Positions 1-6,380 of a DNA stretch of 11,366 bases are shown in pieces. Both the position numbers and the translations under genes were made by a program. This stretch comes from Acidobacteriaceae bacterium (GTDB lineage: Bacteria; Acidobacteriota; Terriglobia; Terriglobales; Acidobacteriaceae). Numbering within the stretch: position 1 is the stretch's first letter; each line of letters begins with the position of its first letter. The stretch lies in assembly GCA_003135495.1 (NCBI GenBank), contig PLBX01000008.1, positions 220 through 11,585 on the forward strand. The letters are read 5' to 3'. Under the pieces are notes generated by a model, which saw only the letters and a list, made by a program, of their open reading frames with translations, was not told the origin of the DNA and made no database searches.

Positions 1-1070
1 CGGCAGAGTTCGCCGCTTTTTAGTGAAGTTCGTTTGCCGCCGCCAACAATTCCAGTCATGGTAAGGCCGAATAATAGCTGCTCCAGTTCGGTGATCGGGA
101 TCGTTAGTTCTCTCGCAATTTGGGCTCTCGTGATTCCGTCTTCATACAGAGCCCCGAATATTTTGGGCAACACTGCGGATGCCTCTCGTGGCGCTTCGTT
201 TGGTTCGGCATTCTTTCCCCGCTTCACAATCTCAATACACACTCCCCGATATTGCCAATCGCTCATCAAGCCCAGTCCATGTAACCGATATGCAAGCGCG
301 CTCACCGAAGTCGTCCATATTCTCTTGAGGTTAACCAGCGTGTTGTAAATCGGAAACTTAGGTGCATTTGCAAATACGCTCCCACGCGGCATCAAAAAGG
401 CGGAAGCAAAGGCGTTCGCCTGTTTCTCTGCTTCGATGCCTCGCGGCGGCCCGTGCTTATGAAGAACCAAATGCCCTAGCTCATGTGCAGCATCGAACCT
501 GCTGTGCTCCGAAGACTTATTGCTGTTAAGAAATACGAAAGGGGTGCCCCCCGTCCACATGGAGAATGCATCAACTTCCCTCGCGTCCAAGGCTAACGAA
601 AAGACACGGACACCATTCGCCTCCAACAAATGAATCATGTTCCTAATTGAAAGCGACCCAAGTCCCCAGAGACGACGTACAGTTTCTGATGCGGCTTCAG
701 GGTCGGGCTCTCGCCCTAGATCGGGGACTTGCACTTTTGGCAGCTCGAATTTCTTGCAGAGCCAAGCATTGAGATGCAGACCAAAAGCGGCTTGACTTAA
801 TGCCATATCGCGCTGCGGAGCTGTCATTTTAGACATTGATCGAAAGCTTCCGCTGTCCACACTAGGTTCTTCTAAATCGTCACCTTCAAAAAACTCAACA
901 GGAAATTGGAGAACCCTCACTATCCGAGACATCGTGTCTTCAGATGGAACAGTCGTCCCAGCCTCGTAAGCTTGGACTGACTTACGATCAACACCAATTT
1001 TCTCAGCGAACGCGAGTTTGTTTAACCCCTTTCGCTTCCTTGCAAGCGTAAGCCTACTCGGATTCAGCAT
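1..1070 (-). CDS. XRE-family regulator fused to ImmA/IrrE-type metallopeptidase (3' end off the window)
   Basis: The open frame runs from an ATG at 1070 off the left edge, about 356 codons without a stop. Residues about 5-60 form an XRE helix-turn-helix (core around KLAFAEKIGVDRKSVQAYEAG). After a linker comes a zinc peptidase domain with HELGH at about 196-200 and the downstream EKQAN/FLMP segment at about 215-228, which in this family carries the third metal ligand. XRE-ImmA/IrrE proteins are known to control integrative elements and prophages by cleaving a repressor, and others act in stress responses; here the DNA-binding and protease parts are in one chain. The residues after about 300 may form a second small helix-turn-helix (ITRAQIARELTIPITELEQLL). 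It starts 7 nt after the stop of the gene at 1078, so the two are probably co-transcribed. The ribosome binding site is weak. The family call is firm; the target is unknown. Confidence 0.9.
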   Translation of the reverse strand, partial: MLNPSRLTLARKRKGLNKLAFAEKIGVDRKSVQAYEAGTTVPSEDTMSRIVRVLQFPVEFFEGDDLEEPSVDSGSFRSMSKMTAPQRDMALSQAAFGLHLNAWLCKKFELPKVQVPDLGREPDPEAASETVRRLWGLGSLSIRNMIHLLEANGVRVFSLALDAREVDAFSMWTGGTPFVFLNSNKSSEHSRFDAAHELGHLVLHKHGPPRGIEAEKQANAFASAFLMPRGSVFANAPKFPIYNTLVNLKRIWTTSVSALAYRLHGLGLMSDWQYRGVCIEIVKRGKNAEPNEAPREASAVLPKIFGALYEDGITRAQIARELTIPITELEQLLFGLTMTGIVGGGKRTSLKSGELC

Positions 1071-1077
1071 CCACGGC

Positions 1078-1743
1078 TCATCCGAGTTTCTTAATTTCGA
1101 CAGTAATCTCAGGGCTTTGGCCACCATCGTCTCTTCCGAGCCTCACTATATCTGTGTCAAGCGGCGTGGGTGGGAAGACTATCCGTTCCGCCCAATCACT
1201 GACATAGCCATCATCGGCCATTGTGACCGGGCGCGATAGTTCATAGCGAAGTTCCCCGACTTCAAAGTCTCGATAAATCAAAAAAAGCCAAGTGGAGCGT
1301 CCCGGTATCTTCAACGAGGCGACTATTGGCGTCGGGTCTTCCATAAAGGCAAACCGCTGCTGTTCCCGATTGATCCTGACTGCATCCGCTGTTCGCGGTC
1401 CCTTGGGAGATCGTGTGCACGGAAATTGATCTGCACGCCCGGTGTTCTCATCGCCAGATGCCGCAGTGATTGCTATCGTTTTCGCTTCGTTGATTACGAG
1501 GGGCTGGTTCATCTCATTTTTTCTCGTCCAGCCTGAAGCCGTGAGTCCATCACGAATCGACCGATTGCCTTCGGCCCATGCAGCCAGTCCGGGGAAGGTT
1601 GGAGGGTGATTCGCAGTACATGATATATATGCTGTGAAATGTTCGTTGGCGGCAGTGACGAATGGCTCGCGGGTCAGCCCAAGCTGTGCAAGGCGTTCGT
1701 CAACATCATACGAGTCAACGTGGATTGGCGAAGATGAACTCAA
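1078..1743 (-). CDS. Hypothetical protein co-transcribed with the XRE/ImmA-IrrE gene
   Basis: I do not recognise a domain. I chose the TTG at 1743 because a strong purine-rich site (AGGGAGGGAG) lies just upstream of it. The frame also opens at a GTG at 1782, but no ribosome binding site precedes that codon. The product is about 221 residues, soluble-looking, with no signal peptide, membrane segment or cysteine motif. The C-terminal half (from about ASLKIPGRSTWLFLIYRDF) has alternating hydrophobic residues that suggest a beta-rich domain, and the end is EITVEIKKLG. The stop is 7 nt before the ATG of the downstream regulator-protease, so this is likely a functional pair. It could be the partner or substrate of the peptidase, but that is inference from position only. 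Confidence 0.6.
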   Translation of the reverse strand: MSSSSPIHVDSYDVDERLAQLGLTREPFVTAANEHFTAYISCTANHPPTFPGLAAWAEGNRSIRDGLTASGWTRKNEMNQPLVINEAKTIAITAASGDENTGRADQFPCTRSPKGPRTADAVRINREQQRFAFMEDPTPIVASLKIPGRSTWLFLIYRDFEVGELRYELSRPVTMADDGYVSDWAERIVFPPTPLDTDIVRLGRDDGGQSPEITVEIKKLG

Positions 1744-1775
1744 TTTCTCTCCCTCCCTATCAACTTCCCAGAATC

Positions 1776-1982
1776 TTACCACAAATGAGGGAGAAAACTG
1801 GGAAGTTCTGAATTTATTTCTCCACTGGGCAGGCGGCCCGCTTCCTTGGCGATAGCCTTACGCTTGGCTGGCTGCCATACCAGCCAGTCGTGGAGTTCGT
1901 TGTCAGTATTGGCGGAATGAGGTTCCACGTTCGCTCCTTGTGCCGTTATCTCTGCTGGCGTTTTCTTCCCCCCGATCTTCAT
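1776..1982 (-). CDS. Small hypothetical protein (68 aa), first gene of the minus-strand operon
   Basis: The frame runs from an ATG at 1982 and is preceded by GAGGGTGGCAGGAG, although the nearest GGAG sits only one base from the ATG. The product is hydrophilic, with a basic stretch in the middle (AKRKAIAKEAGR) and a Trp-containing segment (HDWLVWQP) before it. No known family is recognised. It ends 32 nt upstream of the preferred TTG start of the next gene, and overlaps that gene by 7 nt if the GTG start is used. Together with the two downstream genes it would form a three-gene operon. Evidence for coding is order, strand and spacing only. Confidence 0.4.
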   Translation of the reverse strand: MKIGGKKTPAEITAQGANVEPHSANTDNELHDWLVWQPAKRKAIAKEAGRLPSGEINSELPSFLPHLW

Positions 1983-2096
1983 GCTCCTGCCACCCTCTTG
2001 TTCAGGCCAAACGCTTCAACTCTGCTGTGCTTCGAAGTAATTCAATTGCATCGAACGTGCGAAGTTTAGCAGAAAAAGGAATCAGCACACGTGTGT

Positions 2097-2107
2097 GGGA
2101 TAATCCC
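2097..2107. promoter_or_regulatory. Perfect 11-bp palindrome at the start of the DUF5615-like gene
   Basis: GGGAT-A-ATCCC lies 4 nt before the ATG at 2112, within the 129-bp gap between two divergent genes. The inner GATAAT resembles a -10 box; if used, transcription would begin almost at the ATG and give a leaderless message, which would fit the absence of a ribosome binding site. No good -35 box is seen. It could equally be an operator or chance. Confidence 0.25.
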
Positions 2108-2111
2108 GCGT

Positions 2112-2545
2112 ATGGCAAGGAAGCGGGTGTTCCTTGACGAATGTGTCAGCGACCTCGGTCATGTTTTCGGGCTGAAGGCACACGTCTATACGGCACACGA
2201 TTTAGGAATGACCGGAAAGGAAGACACGCGAGTGATTGAGATGGCATTCAAACTGAAGTGCCTCATTGTGACCGTAAACAAAGATTTTCTGGACTACTAC
2301 TACAATCACCCGCGCAGAAAGGGAAAACGTGGCGTCTATTTTATGGGTTGATCTTCTTGAAGCCAAGCAAGCAGCTTACGCGAGAAAAGCAGCTGCGGCT
2401 TGCGTTGAAAACCATGGAATGGGAAGAGACGCGGCAGCATGACGATCTGGTTCGAGTATCTGCAACCGGGAAGACCCGACATGAACGACTCTGCCATCCC
2501 GAATGTGCGGCTGAATTTCCGAAGGAACAGGGAGAATGGGATTAG
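2112..2545 (+). pseudogene. DUF5615-like PIN-like protein, frameshifted
   Basis: The first frame (ATG at 2112) encodes RVFLDECVSDLG at the N-terminus, an acidic GKED at about 35-38 and IVTVNKDF at about 52-59. This is the layout of the DUF5615 PIN-like family, with acidic residues near D9, D38 and D58 in the positions expected for metal binding. The frame stops at 2349-2351 after 79 residues, just after GVYFMG. The -1 frame continues without a break into LIFLKPSKQLTREKQLRLAL and on to a stop at 2543-2545. Together they give about 144 residues, so one base appears to be missing near the GGG at 2345-2347. DUF5615 proteins usually act as toxin-like nucleases paired with a DUF433-type antitoxin, and no such partner is seen next to this gene. 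Decay, a sequencing error, or a truncated 79-residue product are all possible; no canonical slippery heptamer is visible. Confidence 0.65.
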
Positions 2546-2598
2546 CTCAACAGACAGTAGGGAAGTTCCCTTTTTCAGTCCTTCGGACTCGGGCCCGG

Positions 2599-3426
2599 TC
2601 ACCGGAGCCGCTCGAAAACCCAGCCTTCTAAATCTTCTGCAACCCAGTCGAACACCCCTAACCAAGTTTCGTTAATCTCAGCAGGAGGCGGCAGGGCGGA
2701 AAATGCACCTTGCCACCAATCTTTGTCCCGATATCTCAGGTCTGCGTGTGGATCGAGGGCCAGTACACGTCTGGCTTCGGGATACGAAGCGAACTTCCTA
2801 ACACATCTCGAATAAATGTCCAGCAACGCAGAAGCGAGTTGTGCGGGAAGATTGGTCGGGTCGACGTAGTCGAACACTGAGCTGCTACCGACGAACGTGA
2901 ACTTCAGACCCTTGCTGGGGGCGTCGTCCTCTTTTTCCCAATCTGGAACTTTCCCAAACGCCCAAGGCCAGCGGTCGTCAATGATTCCTTTAAGGATCGA
3001 TCCGGCTGCGACTTGAGACCATTGCGACCTGATTTGGCGAGCTGCTTTTAAAGCGAATGCCCGCAGTTCCGACTCCTTTCCCTCTATCAGCATTGGAAGT
3101 CTCAGCTCGTACAGGTCGTCGGGCGGGAGGCCTGTCAATTCTTCGCAGAATCGTTCGGTGACAAAGTGACTCTTCTTGTGTCGGTAGGGATAGTCAATCG
3201 GCCAAGAGATCGACTTTCTTTCGATCACAAGTTGAAGGTCTTGCTCTGAATCCACGTACAGTGCCTCGGGCTGAGGATTCATGCTGTCGATGCGGTCCAA
3301 GCACGCACGATGAACATAGTGGGAGCCGCCAGTTTGGTTTAGATGCTCAACAAACGCCTCGGTGAATGGTCTTTCGCAACCGCCGGATTCAGGTATACAG
3401 CTCATGACTTCTCTCCGCACTCCCAT
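2599..3426 (-). CDS. Hypothetical protein (275 aa) with a possible PD-(D/E)xK-like motif
   Basis: The frame starts at the ATG at 3426; a second ATG at codon 8 is an alternative. No family is recognised with confidence. Residues about 36-45 (HYVHRACLD) and the stretch YVDSEQDLQLVIERKS at about 57-72 resemble the D...(D/E)xK core of restriction-like nucleases, with D59, E69 and K71 as the candidate residues in a predicted beta-hairpin. The rest is mixed alpha/beta, with several Trp-rich segments (SWPIDYP, DDRWPWAFG, DKDWWQGAF) and an acidic C-terminus. There are no membrane segments. It is convergent with the DUF5615-like gene and divergent from the small gene at 3676. The nuclease idea is inference only. 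Confidence 0.7.
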   Translation of the reverse strand: MGVRREVMSCIPESGGCERPFTEAFVEHLNQTGGSHYVHRACLDRIDSMNPQPEALYVDSEQDLQLVIERKSISWPIDYPYRHKKSHFVTERFCEELTGLPPDDLYELRLPMLIEGKESELRAFALKAARQIRSQWSQVAAGSILKGIIDDRWPWAFGKVPDWEKEDDAPSKGLKFTFVGSSSVFDYVDPTNLPAQLASALLDIYSRCVRKFASYPEARRVLALDPHADLRYRDKDWWQGAFSALPPPAEINETWLGVFDWVAEDLEGWVFERLR

Positions 3427-3482
3427 CTGACGCCACGTTTACCTCCGGCGTTCAGGCCCAAAAAGTCGGCCCACACATCATC

Positions 3483-3504
3483 GAACAGTAGCGAAGTGCT
3501 GTTC
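3483..3504. promoter_or_regulatory. Inverted repeat in the divergent intergenic region
   Basis: GAACAG, 10 bases, CTGTTC form a perfect 6-bp inverted repeat about 57 bp upstream of the minus-strand gene at 3426. Its centre-to-centre geometry would suit a dimeric repressor. It does not match the E. coli LexA box, which has the arms in the opposite order. The 249-bp region around it contains no clear gene. Confidence 0.25.
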
Positions 3505-3675
3505 AACAATCTGTTTTCGCCGCGACAGTCGATAGCGTCCGCACATGGGGAAATTATGGCAGATCAATCTGGTGCTCTGCTCGCTCCCCCCTCACCTAAT
3601 TCGACAAATCTCGATTTTCACTTCCTCAGATAGAGACGGTCGGCGGACTCGAAACGCAGGAAGGTCACCACGGCA

Positions 3676-3942
3676 ATGAAGCAACCAATCGATGTGAACG
3701 GGAAGGTTCTCGACTTTAGACTTAGGAATTTCTTTGAATCGTATCAGGGCGAACTTGCACTCGCAGTCAAACACGTGAACGAGAGGTTCGCGTGGAGAAT
3801 CAAGTCTTTGGTCGATGACCATGGTGCCCTTGCCGTCGATGCCGCACTCAAGGATTTTTGGCTTACCGTCAGGCTACCCAAGACCCTGCACGACGCATTC
3901 GGCCCGACGACCATGCCCTACTTGTGGCCGTGCGAGGAATAG
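3676..3942 (+). CDS. Possible small hypothetical protein (88 aa)
   Basis: The plus frame from the ATG at 3676 has an even amino acid composition with two likely helices (LRNFFESYQGELALAVKHVN and GALAVDAALKDFWLTV). An AGGAAGG lies upstream, though about 11 nt from the ATG. No family is recognised. It stops about 150 bp before the tRNA fragment, so it would be the last gene of the element on this side. The opposite strand is also open at 3592-3822, but its composition (many Arg, Pro and Cys) looks like a shadow. Low certainty. Confidence 0.35.
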   Translation: MKQPIDVNGKVLDFRLRNFFESYQGELALAVKHVNERFAWRIKSLVDDHGALAVDAALKDFWLTVRLPKTLHDAFGPTTMPYLWPCEE

Positions 3943-3992
3943 GGATCATCACGACGAAGGGTTTGAAGGCATCGCTAAAGGACGCCGAACCT

Positions 3993-4011
3993 GATCCACA
4001 GCCGATCCACA
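3993..4011 (+). repeat. Direct repeat GATCCACA x2, 11-bp period
   Basis: GATCCACA occurs at 3993-4000 and 4004-4011, an exact repeat with an 11-bp period, about one helical turn. It lies on the presumed element side of the tRNA fragment. Arm-type binding sites for tyrosine recombinases or excisionases are often arranged this way; the assignment here is inference. Confidence 0.4.
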
Positions 4012-4012
4012 A

Positions 4013-4080
4013 CTTTGATATTTTCCAGCTAAAATCAAGGACTTTGGGCGGCTTCCTAATCTTCTAAGTCCTTTGATATT
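4013..4080 (+). repeat. Repeats next to the attachment site
   Basis: CTTTGATATT occurs at 4013-4022 and again at 4071-4080. An imperfect inverted copy, ATCAAGGACTT, lies between them, opposite AAGTCCTTTGAT, which covers the second copy. The set ends 15 bp before the tRNA-Val fragment, where recombinase arm sites would be expected. No gene is seen between 3943 and 4095. Confidence 0.35.
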
Positions 4081-4095
4081 CTTAGCCTGCTTGCA

Positions 4096-4140
4096 TTGAC
4101 ACGGTAGAGGTCAGGAGTTCGAGTCTCCTCGTGCCTACCA
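4096..4140 (+). tRNA. 3' half of tRNA-Val(GAC): attachment-site remnant
   Basis: Reading back from the 3' CCA (4138-4140): discriminator A4137, acceptor 3' strand CGTGCCT (4130-4136), T-stem AGGAG (4113-4117) pairing with CTCCT (4125-4129) around loop TTCGAGT, variable loop AGGTC, anticodon stem 3' strand GGTAG (4103-4107), and loop TTGACAC with anticodon GAC at 4098-4100 (Val). The 5' strand of the anticodon stem should be CTACC but is TTGCA, and no D-arm or 5' acceptor strand precedes it. This is therefore not a functional tRNA. Elements that integrate at the anticodon loop of a tRNA gene leave exactly this 3' segment duplicated at their distal end. Orientation predicts that the element lies to the left and that the intact gene is outside the window. 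A run of six T follows. Confidence 0.85.
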
Positions 4141-4196
4141 TTTTTTCCAATGGGTTAGCCCCTTAATTCCAACTGCCTGAGTCAAATCCCAAAACT

Positions 4197-4214
4197 TTTG
4201 TACTGGATTTGTAC
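4197..4214 (+). repeat. Direct repeat TTTGTAC x2, 11-bp period
   Basis: TTTGTAC occurs at 4197-4203 and 4208-4214, an exact repeat with an 11-bp period, 57 bp to the right of the tRNA fragment. It resembles recombinase arm sites, which would fit a second (tandem) element on this side. Confidence 0.35.
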
Positions 4215-4442
4215 ATCAATGATGTTCTGCATGTTTGCCTCTCTGGTCTTTCATTCGGGAACACGAATCGCCTCAGCGAAACTGCCCTCTTTCATGAAGC
4301 AGGAATTGCGTCAACTATTTGGTTGGCGATTCTTCAGCGCGCTCTGAAGCCGTTGCGGGGCAGAGGGGTGAGCAAATTTGTTGTACGAATCCCAGAACGG
4401 CTAAACGTATAGCACGAGCATTATTAGTTCCCCCTGACTGAC
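4215..4442. other. No gene recognised
   Basis: With the preceding bases from 4141, this makes about 300 bp between the tRNA fragment and the next gene. An open plus frame at 4209-4412 has no ribosome binding site and no recognisable motif. No integrase gene or fragment was recognised on either strand. I see nothing I can assign here. Confidence 0.4.
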
Positions 4443-4643
4443 TCACTGCACCATCTCCGTAACAGGTTCGGCATCCTGCAACCAAGGATGTTCATCAGGA
4501 GGAGGAGGCAGGATTACTACCTGTCCCGGCCTATGACTCAATGGGGTTCGCTTCAAGTCATGATAGGAGCAATACCCTGTGGCGCTGGGGCAAGCCATTG
4601 CAGGGCAATGGGGGGGAAGACATTTAGTGCGAATAAATTCCAT
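4443..4643 (-). CDS. Small Cys/His-rich protein (66 aa), last gene of the replication-type operon
   Basis: An AGGAGG lies 5 nt before the ATG at 4643, the best ribosome binding site in this part of the window, so the gene is probably real. The N-terminal half holds C8, H12, C13, C18, C25 and H28, a compact metal-binding (zinc-knuckle-like) pattern. The C-terminal half is Pro-rich (VILPPPPDEHPW). No family is recognised. It begins 16 nt after the stop of the 330-residue gene and is likely co-transcribed with it. A role in replication or regulation of the element is inferred from position only. Confidence 0.65.
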   Translation of the reverse strand: MEFIRTKCLPPHCPAMACPSATGYCSYHDLKRTPLSHRPGQVVILPPPPDEHPWLQDAEPVTEMVQ

Positions 4644-4659
4644 AAATACCTCCTATAAA

Positions 4660-5652
4660 CTAATACCCAATAGGCCTAATTTCATCCACGAATTTTGGAA
4701 TAACCCCTGTGCGTTGGCGTTCATTCCAGCAATCGATGCAATAATCGCTAGTGAGACTGCGGCAAGGGGATTTAGCACAGACCGTGCAAATCGGCGGAAC
4801 ATTGTTGTGAGCATGGGTGGCTGTTGGGGTTGTTCTCCCCTCCTCCATGATGCTCTCCTCGGTTTTCTGCCCAACTGCTTCCACCCTCTGCTTTGCTTCT
4901 TCCGCTTTTTTCCCGTTGGGCTTTTGGCCAAAGGGGAACAATGGCGTGCCATCATAATCATCATCCTTATCAAAGTTCATCAGTTCACCGATACCATCTA
5001 GGTTAGGGCACGGGGGCATGTCCCCAAGGTACTCATCCAACTCGGAATTACCCTTAGCCACCTTACATACCAAGAAATGATTCACATCCCGTTGGAGGGG
5101 TTCACCACAGTCTGAGCATGACTTACTTTGTCCATGTGGGGTTGGGGTCGGTTTTGGTTCTACGGTTCTAAGTTCTAGGTTTTTGGTTTGCCCTACTTCT
5201 TTTGACTTATCCTCTGCTTTTGGGGCGCTGGACTTATATTCACCAACAGCAGGAGCAGAAAACGGAGAGTCAAAAGAACCAGGAAACCTAAACCTATAAC
5301 CTTGTGCCGCATTTTGCGGCGGGGTGCATTCTGCGGGAGGTCGCAAATTGCGGTACTGAGCCTCAAATAATTCCACAATTACTGGAACGTTGATTGTTCG
5401 GACAGGTGTCCATCCAAAGGCCCACTGTTTCCTCTCTCCTGTGTCAATAAGCCAGCCATCCTTGACTAAGGCTTTGGTTTTACGCAGAACTGTATCATCA
5501 CTTACGCCAATAAATTCTGCCACGGTTTCCTTGGACGCATACAATGTATCGTTTCCTTCTGCCAGTTGAGCCGCCCACCCATAGAGGACTAGTTTGTCCA
5601 TTCCTTTTATTGCCCGGCATTCCAGAATCATTTCGCAGAGGGTGGTCATCAC
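4660..5652 (-). CDS. Winged-helix protein with two zinc-binding clusters, likely replication-initiation type
   Basis: The product is 330 residues. Residues about 18-85 read as a winged helix-turn-helix (LYASKETVAEFIGVSDDT, then VLRKTKALVKDGWL), the arrangement found at the N-terminus of phage and plasmid replication initiators and related regulators. A low-complexity linker rich in Pro, Lys and Glu follows. A CxxC-x9-H-x3-C cluster (C179, C182, H192, C196) lies in the middle, and a second cluster with CxxC pairs (C289/C292 and C305/C308, plus C297) lies near the end. The start overlaps the stop of the upstream 148-residue gene (ATGA at 5652-5649), typical of translational coupling. The replication role is inferred from the domain type and operon form; a transcription factor is the alternative. 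Confidence 0.75.
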   Translation of the reverse strand: MMTTLCEMILECRAIKGMDKLVLYGWAAQLAEGNDTLYASKETVAEFIGVSDDTVLRKTKALVKDGWLIDTGERKQWAFGWTPVRTINVPVIVELFEAQYRNLRPPAECTPPQNAAQGYRFRFPGSFDSPFSAPAVGEYKSSAPKAEDKSKEVGQTKNLELRTVEPKPTPTPHGQSKSCSDCGEPLQRDVNHFLVCKVAKGNSELDEYLGDMPPCPNLDGIGELMNFDKDDDYDGTPLFPFGQKPNGKKAEEAKQRVEAVGQKTEESIMEEGRTTPTATHAHNNVPPICTVCAKSPCRSLTSDYCIDCWNERQRTGVIPKFVDEIRPIGY

Positions 5653-6095
5653 TTCGCACCCGTGGCCTTCTGCTGGGCGATAGTTTCCGCAATAATTCGT
5701 TGCCGTTCTTCTGGTGTTGCATCCTCAAATGCTTCGGCGTCCCATTGCGGTGAATTGGGATCACGCTCTGCGTTCCGCTGGCGTCTGGCTGTAGGGTGGA
5801 ATTCTTGGTCGGGGTTTTCTTTCTCTAATATCTTCCACGCAGTTGCGCACACGTACTTCATGGCGCTTTCGCTCGTTGGTGGGTGGGTTTTCTCCGATAA
5901 TTTGGCCACGTAGGACTCTATGCCAGTAGCCAAATCCGCCAGCGAGAGACGCCTAACCGCGTTCTTTATTTCATGATCTGGGGGCAAAGTCAGTTCCGGG
6001 GGAAAGTATCCTAGCCAAAGTTCCTTGAAGGTAAGTGCGTCTTCTTGCGTCCGTTTTAGTTGCGCTATCAATTGCTGTGCGGTAAGTTTTGCCAT
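5649..6095 (-). CDS. Hypothetical protein (148 aa), first gene of the replication-type operon
   Basis: The frame starts at the ATG at 6095 with a weak site (AAGAG) upstream. It is mostly helical and charged: an N-terminal amphipathic segment (TAQQLIAQLKRTQEDA), a middle part with two conserved-looking helices (IKNAVRRLSLADLATGIESY, AMKYVCATAWKILEKE), and a Glu/Gln-rich C-terminus (TPEERQRIIAETIAQQKATG). No metal site or membrane segment is seen and no family is recognised. It overlaps the downstream initiator-like gene by 4 nt. Such partners often load a helicase or bind the origin, but that is only an analogy. Confidence 0.7.
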   Translation of the reverse strand: MAKLTAQQLIAQLKRTQEDALTFKELWLGYFPPELTLPPDHEIKNAVRRLSLADLATGIESYVAKLSEKTHPPTSESAMKYVCATAWKILEKENPDQEFHPTARRQRNAERDPNSPQWDAEAFEDATPEERQRIIAETIAQQKATGAK

Positions 6096-6147
6096 ACAAA
6101 CTCTTGAGTCATATGGCGAATTTTCAATACCGGAGTTTGAATAACCA

Positions 6148-6212
6148 TCTGACCTGTTTTCTTCTGACCTTGTTCGGTAATCGGCATCGGTTTAGGGAGT
6201 GGGAAAGGTCAG
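6148..6212. repeat. Iteron-like CTGACCT repeats
   Basis: TCTGACCT occurs at 6148-6155 and 6163-6170, a 15-bp period. The inverse complement AGGTCAG lies at 6206-6212, inside the loop of the hairpin at 6195-6224. They sit 50-120 bp upstream of the replication-type operon, on the side where an origin or autoregulatory operator would be expected. Confidence 0.45.
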
Positions 6213-6224
6213 TAACCCACTCCC
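6195..6224. repeat. Strong hairpin, 9-bp arms
   Basis: GGGAGTGGG (6195-6203) and CCCACTCCC (6216-6224) are perfect inverted arms around a 12-base loop. No T-run follows on either strand, so this is unlikely to be a Rho-independent terminator. The loop carries the inverted CTGACCT repeat. Confidence 0.6.
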
Positions 6225-6263
6225 CCGATTTTCAGGACGCCGCCGCCCTGTTTTGCTATCTAA

Positions 6264-6306
6264 GAATTTGGTAGCGACCAAATTCCCGGGCACCGCTAAA
6301 TGCCCG
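6264..6306. repeat. Two adjacent inverted repeats
   Basis: GAATTTGGT and ACCAAATTC (6264-6272 and 6277-6285) are perfect 9-bp arms around AGCG. One base later, CGGGCA and TGCCCG (6287-6292 and 6301-6306) form a second perfect hairpin with an 8-base loop. The first could be an operator or an extruded cruciform. Confidence 0.5.
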
Positions 6307-6324
6307 CTCTTTCTAATACTGCAT

Positions 6325-6380
6325 CGGCGGAGTCGATCCGCCGTCCCGCGGCGGCGCCAAGGCGATCCCCTCCGTAGGGG
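6325..6380. repeat. Two further hairpins
   Basis: CGGCGGA and TCCGCCG (6325-6331 and 6337-6343) pair around GTCGA. CCCCT and AGGGG (6367-6371 and 6376-6380) pair around CCGT, with an outer GCCAA/TTGGC pairing (6356-6360 and 6383-6387). With the three hairpins to the left, this makes five in under 200 bases. The region 6096-6521 has no gene I can support. Confidence 0.45.

Noticed and set aside
34..348. Plus-strand open frame of 104 codons
   Set aside because: It lies wholly opposite the XRE/ImmA-IrrE gene, whose HELGH and helix-turn-helix motifs are clear; it has no motif or ribosome binding site.
2562..2577. Rho-independent terminator after the DUF5615-like gene (GGGAAGTTCCC then T-run)
   Set aside because: A usable stem would be only 3 bp, too weak to support the call.
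3483..3504. LexA (SOS) box
   Set aside because: The arms read GAACAG...CTGTTC with 10 bases between, not the CTGT-N8-ACAG order of the E. coli type; kept only as an unassigned inverted repeat.
4209..4412. Plus-strand 67-codon frame after the tRNA fragment, considered as an integrase remnant
   Set aside because: No recombinase motif, no ribosome binding site, and the start overlaps the TTTGTAC repeat.
6326..6342. GGCGG-AGTCGAT-CCGCC resembles a tRNA T-arm, considered as a second tRNA fragment
   Set aside because: The loop lacks the TTC start, the upstream 'anticodon arm' does not pair and no CCA follows in place; it is treated as one of the hairpins.
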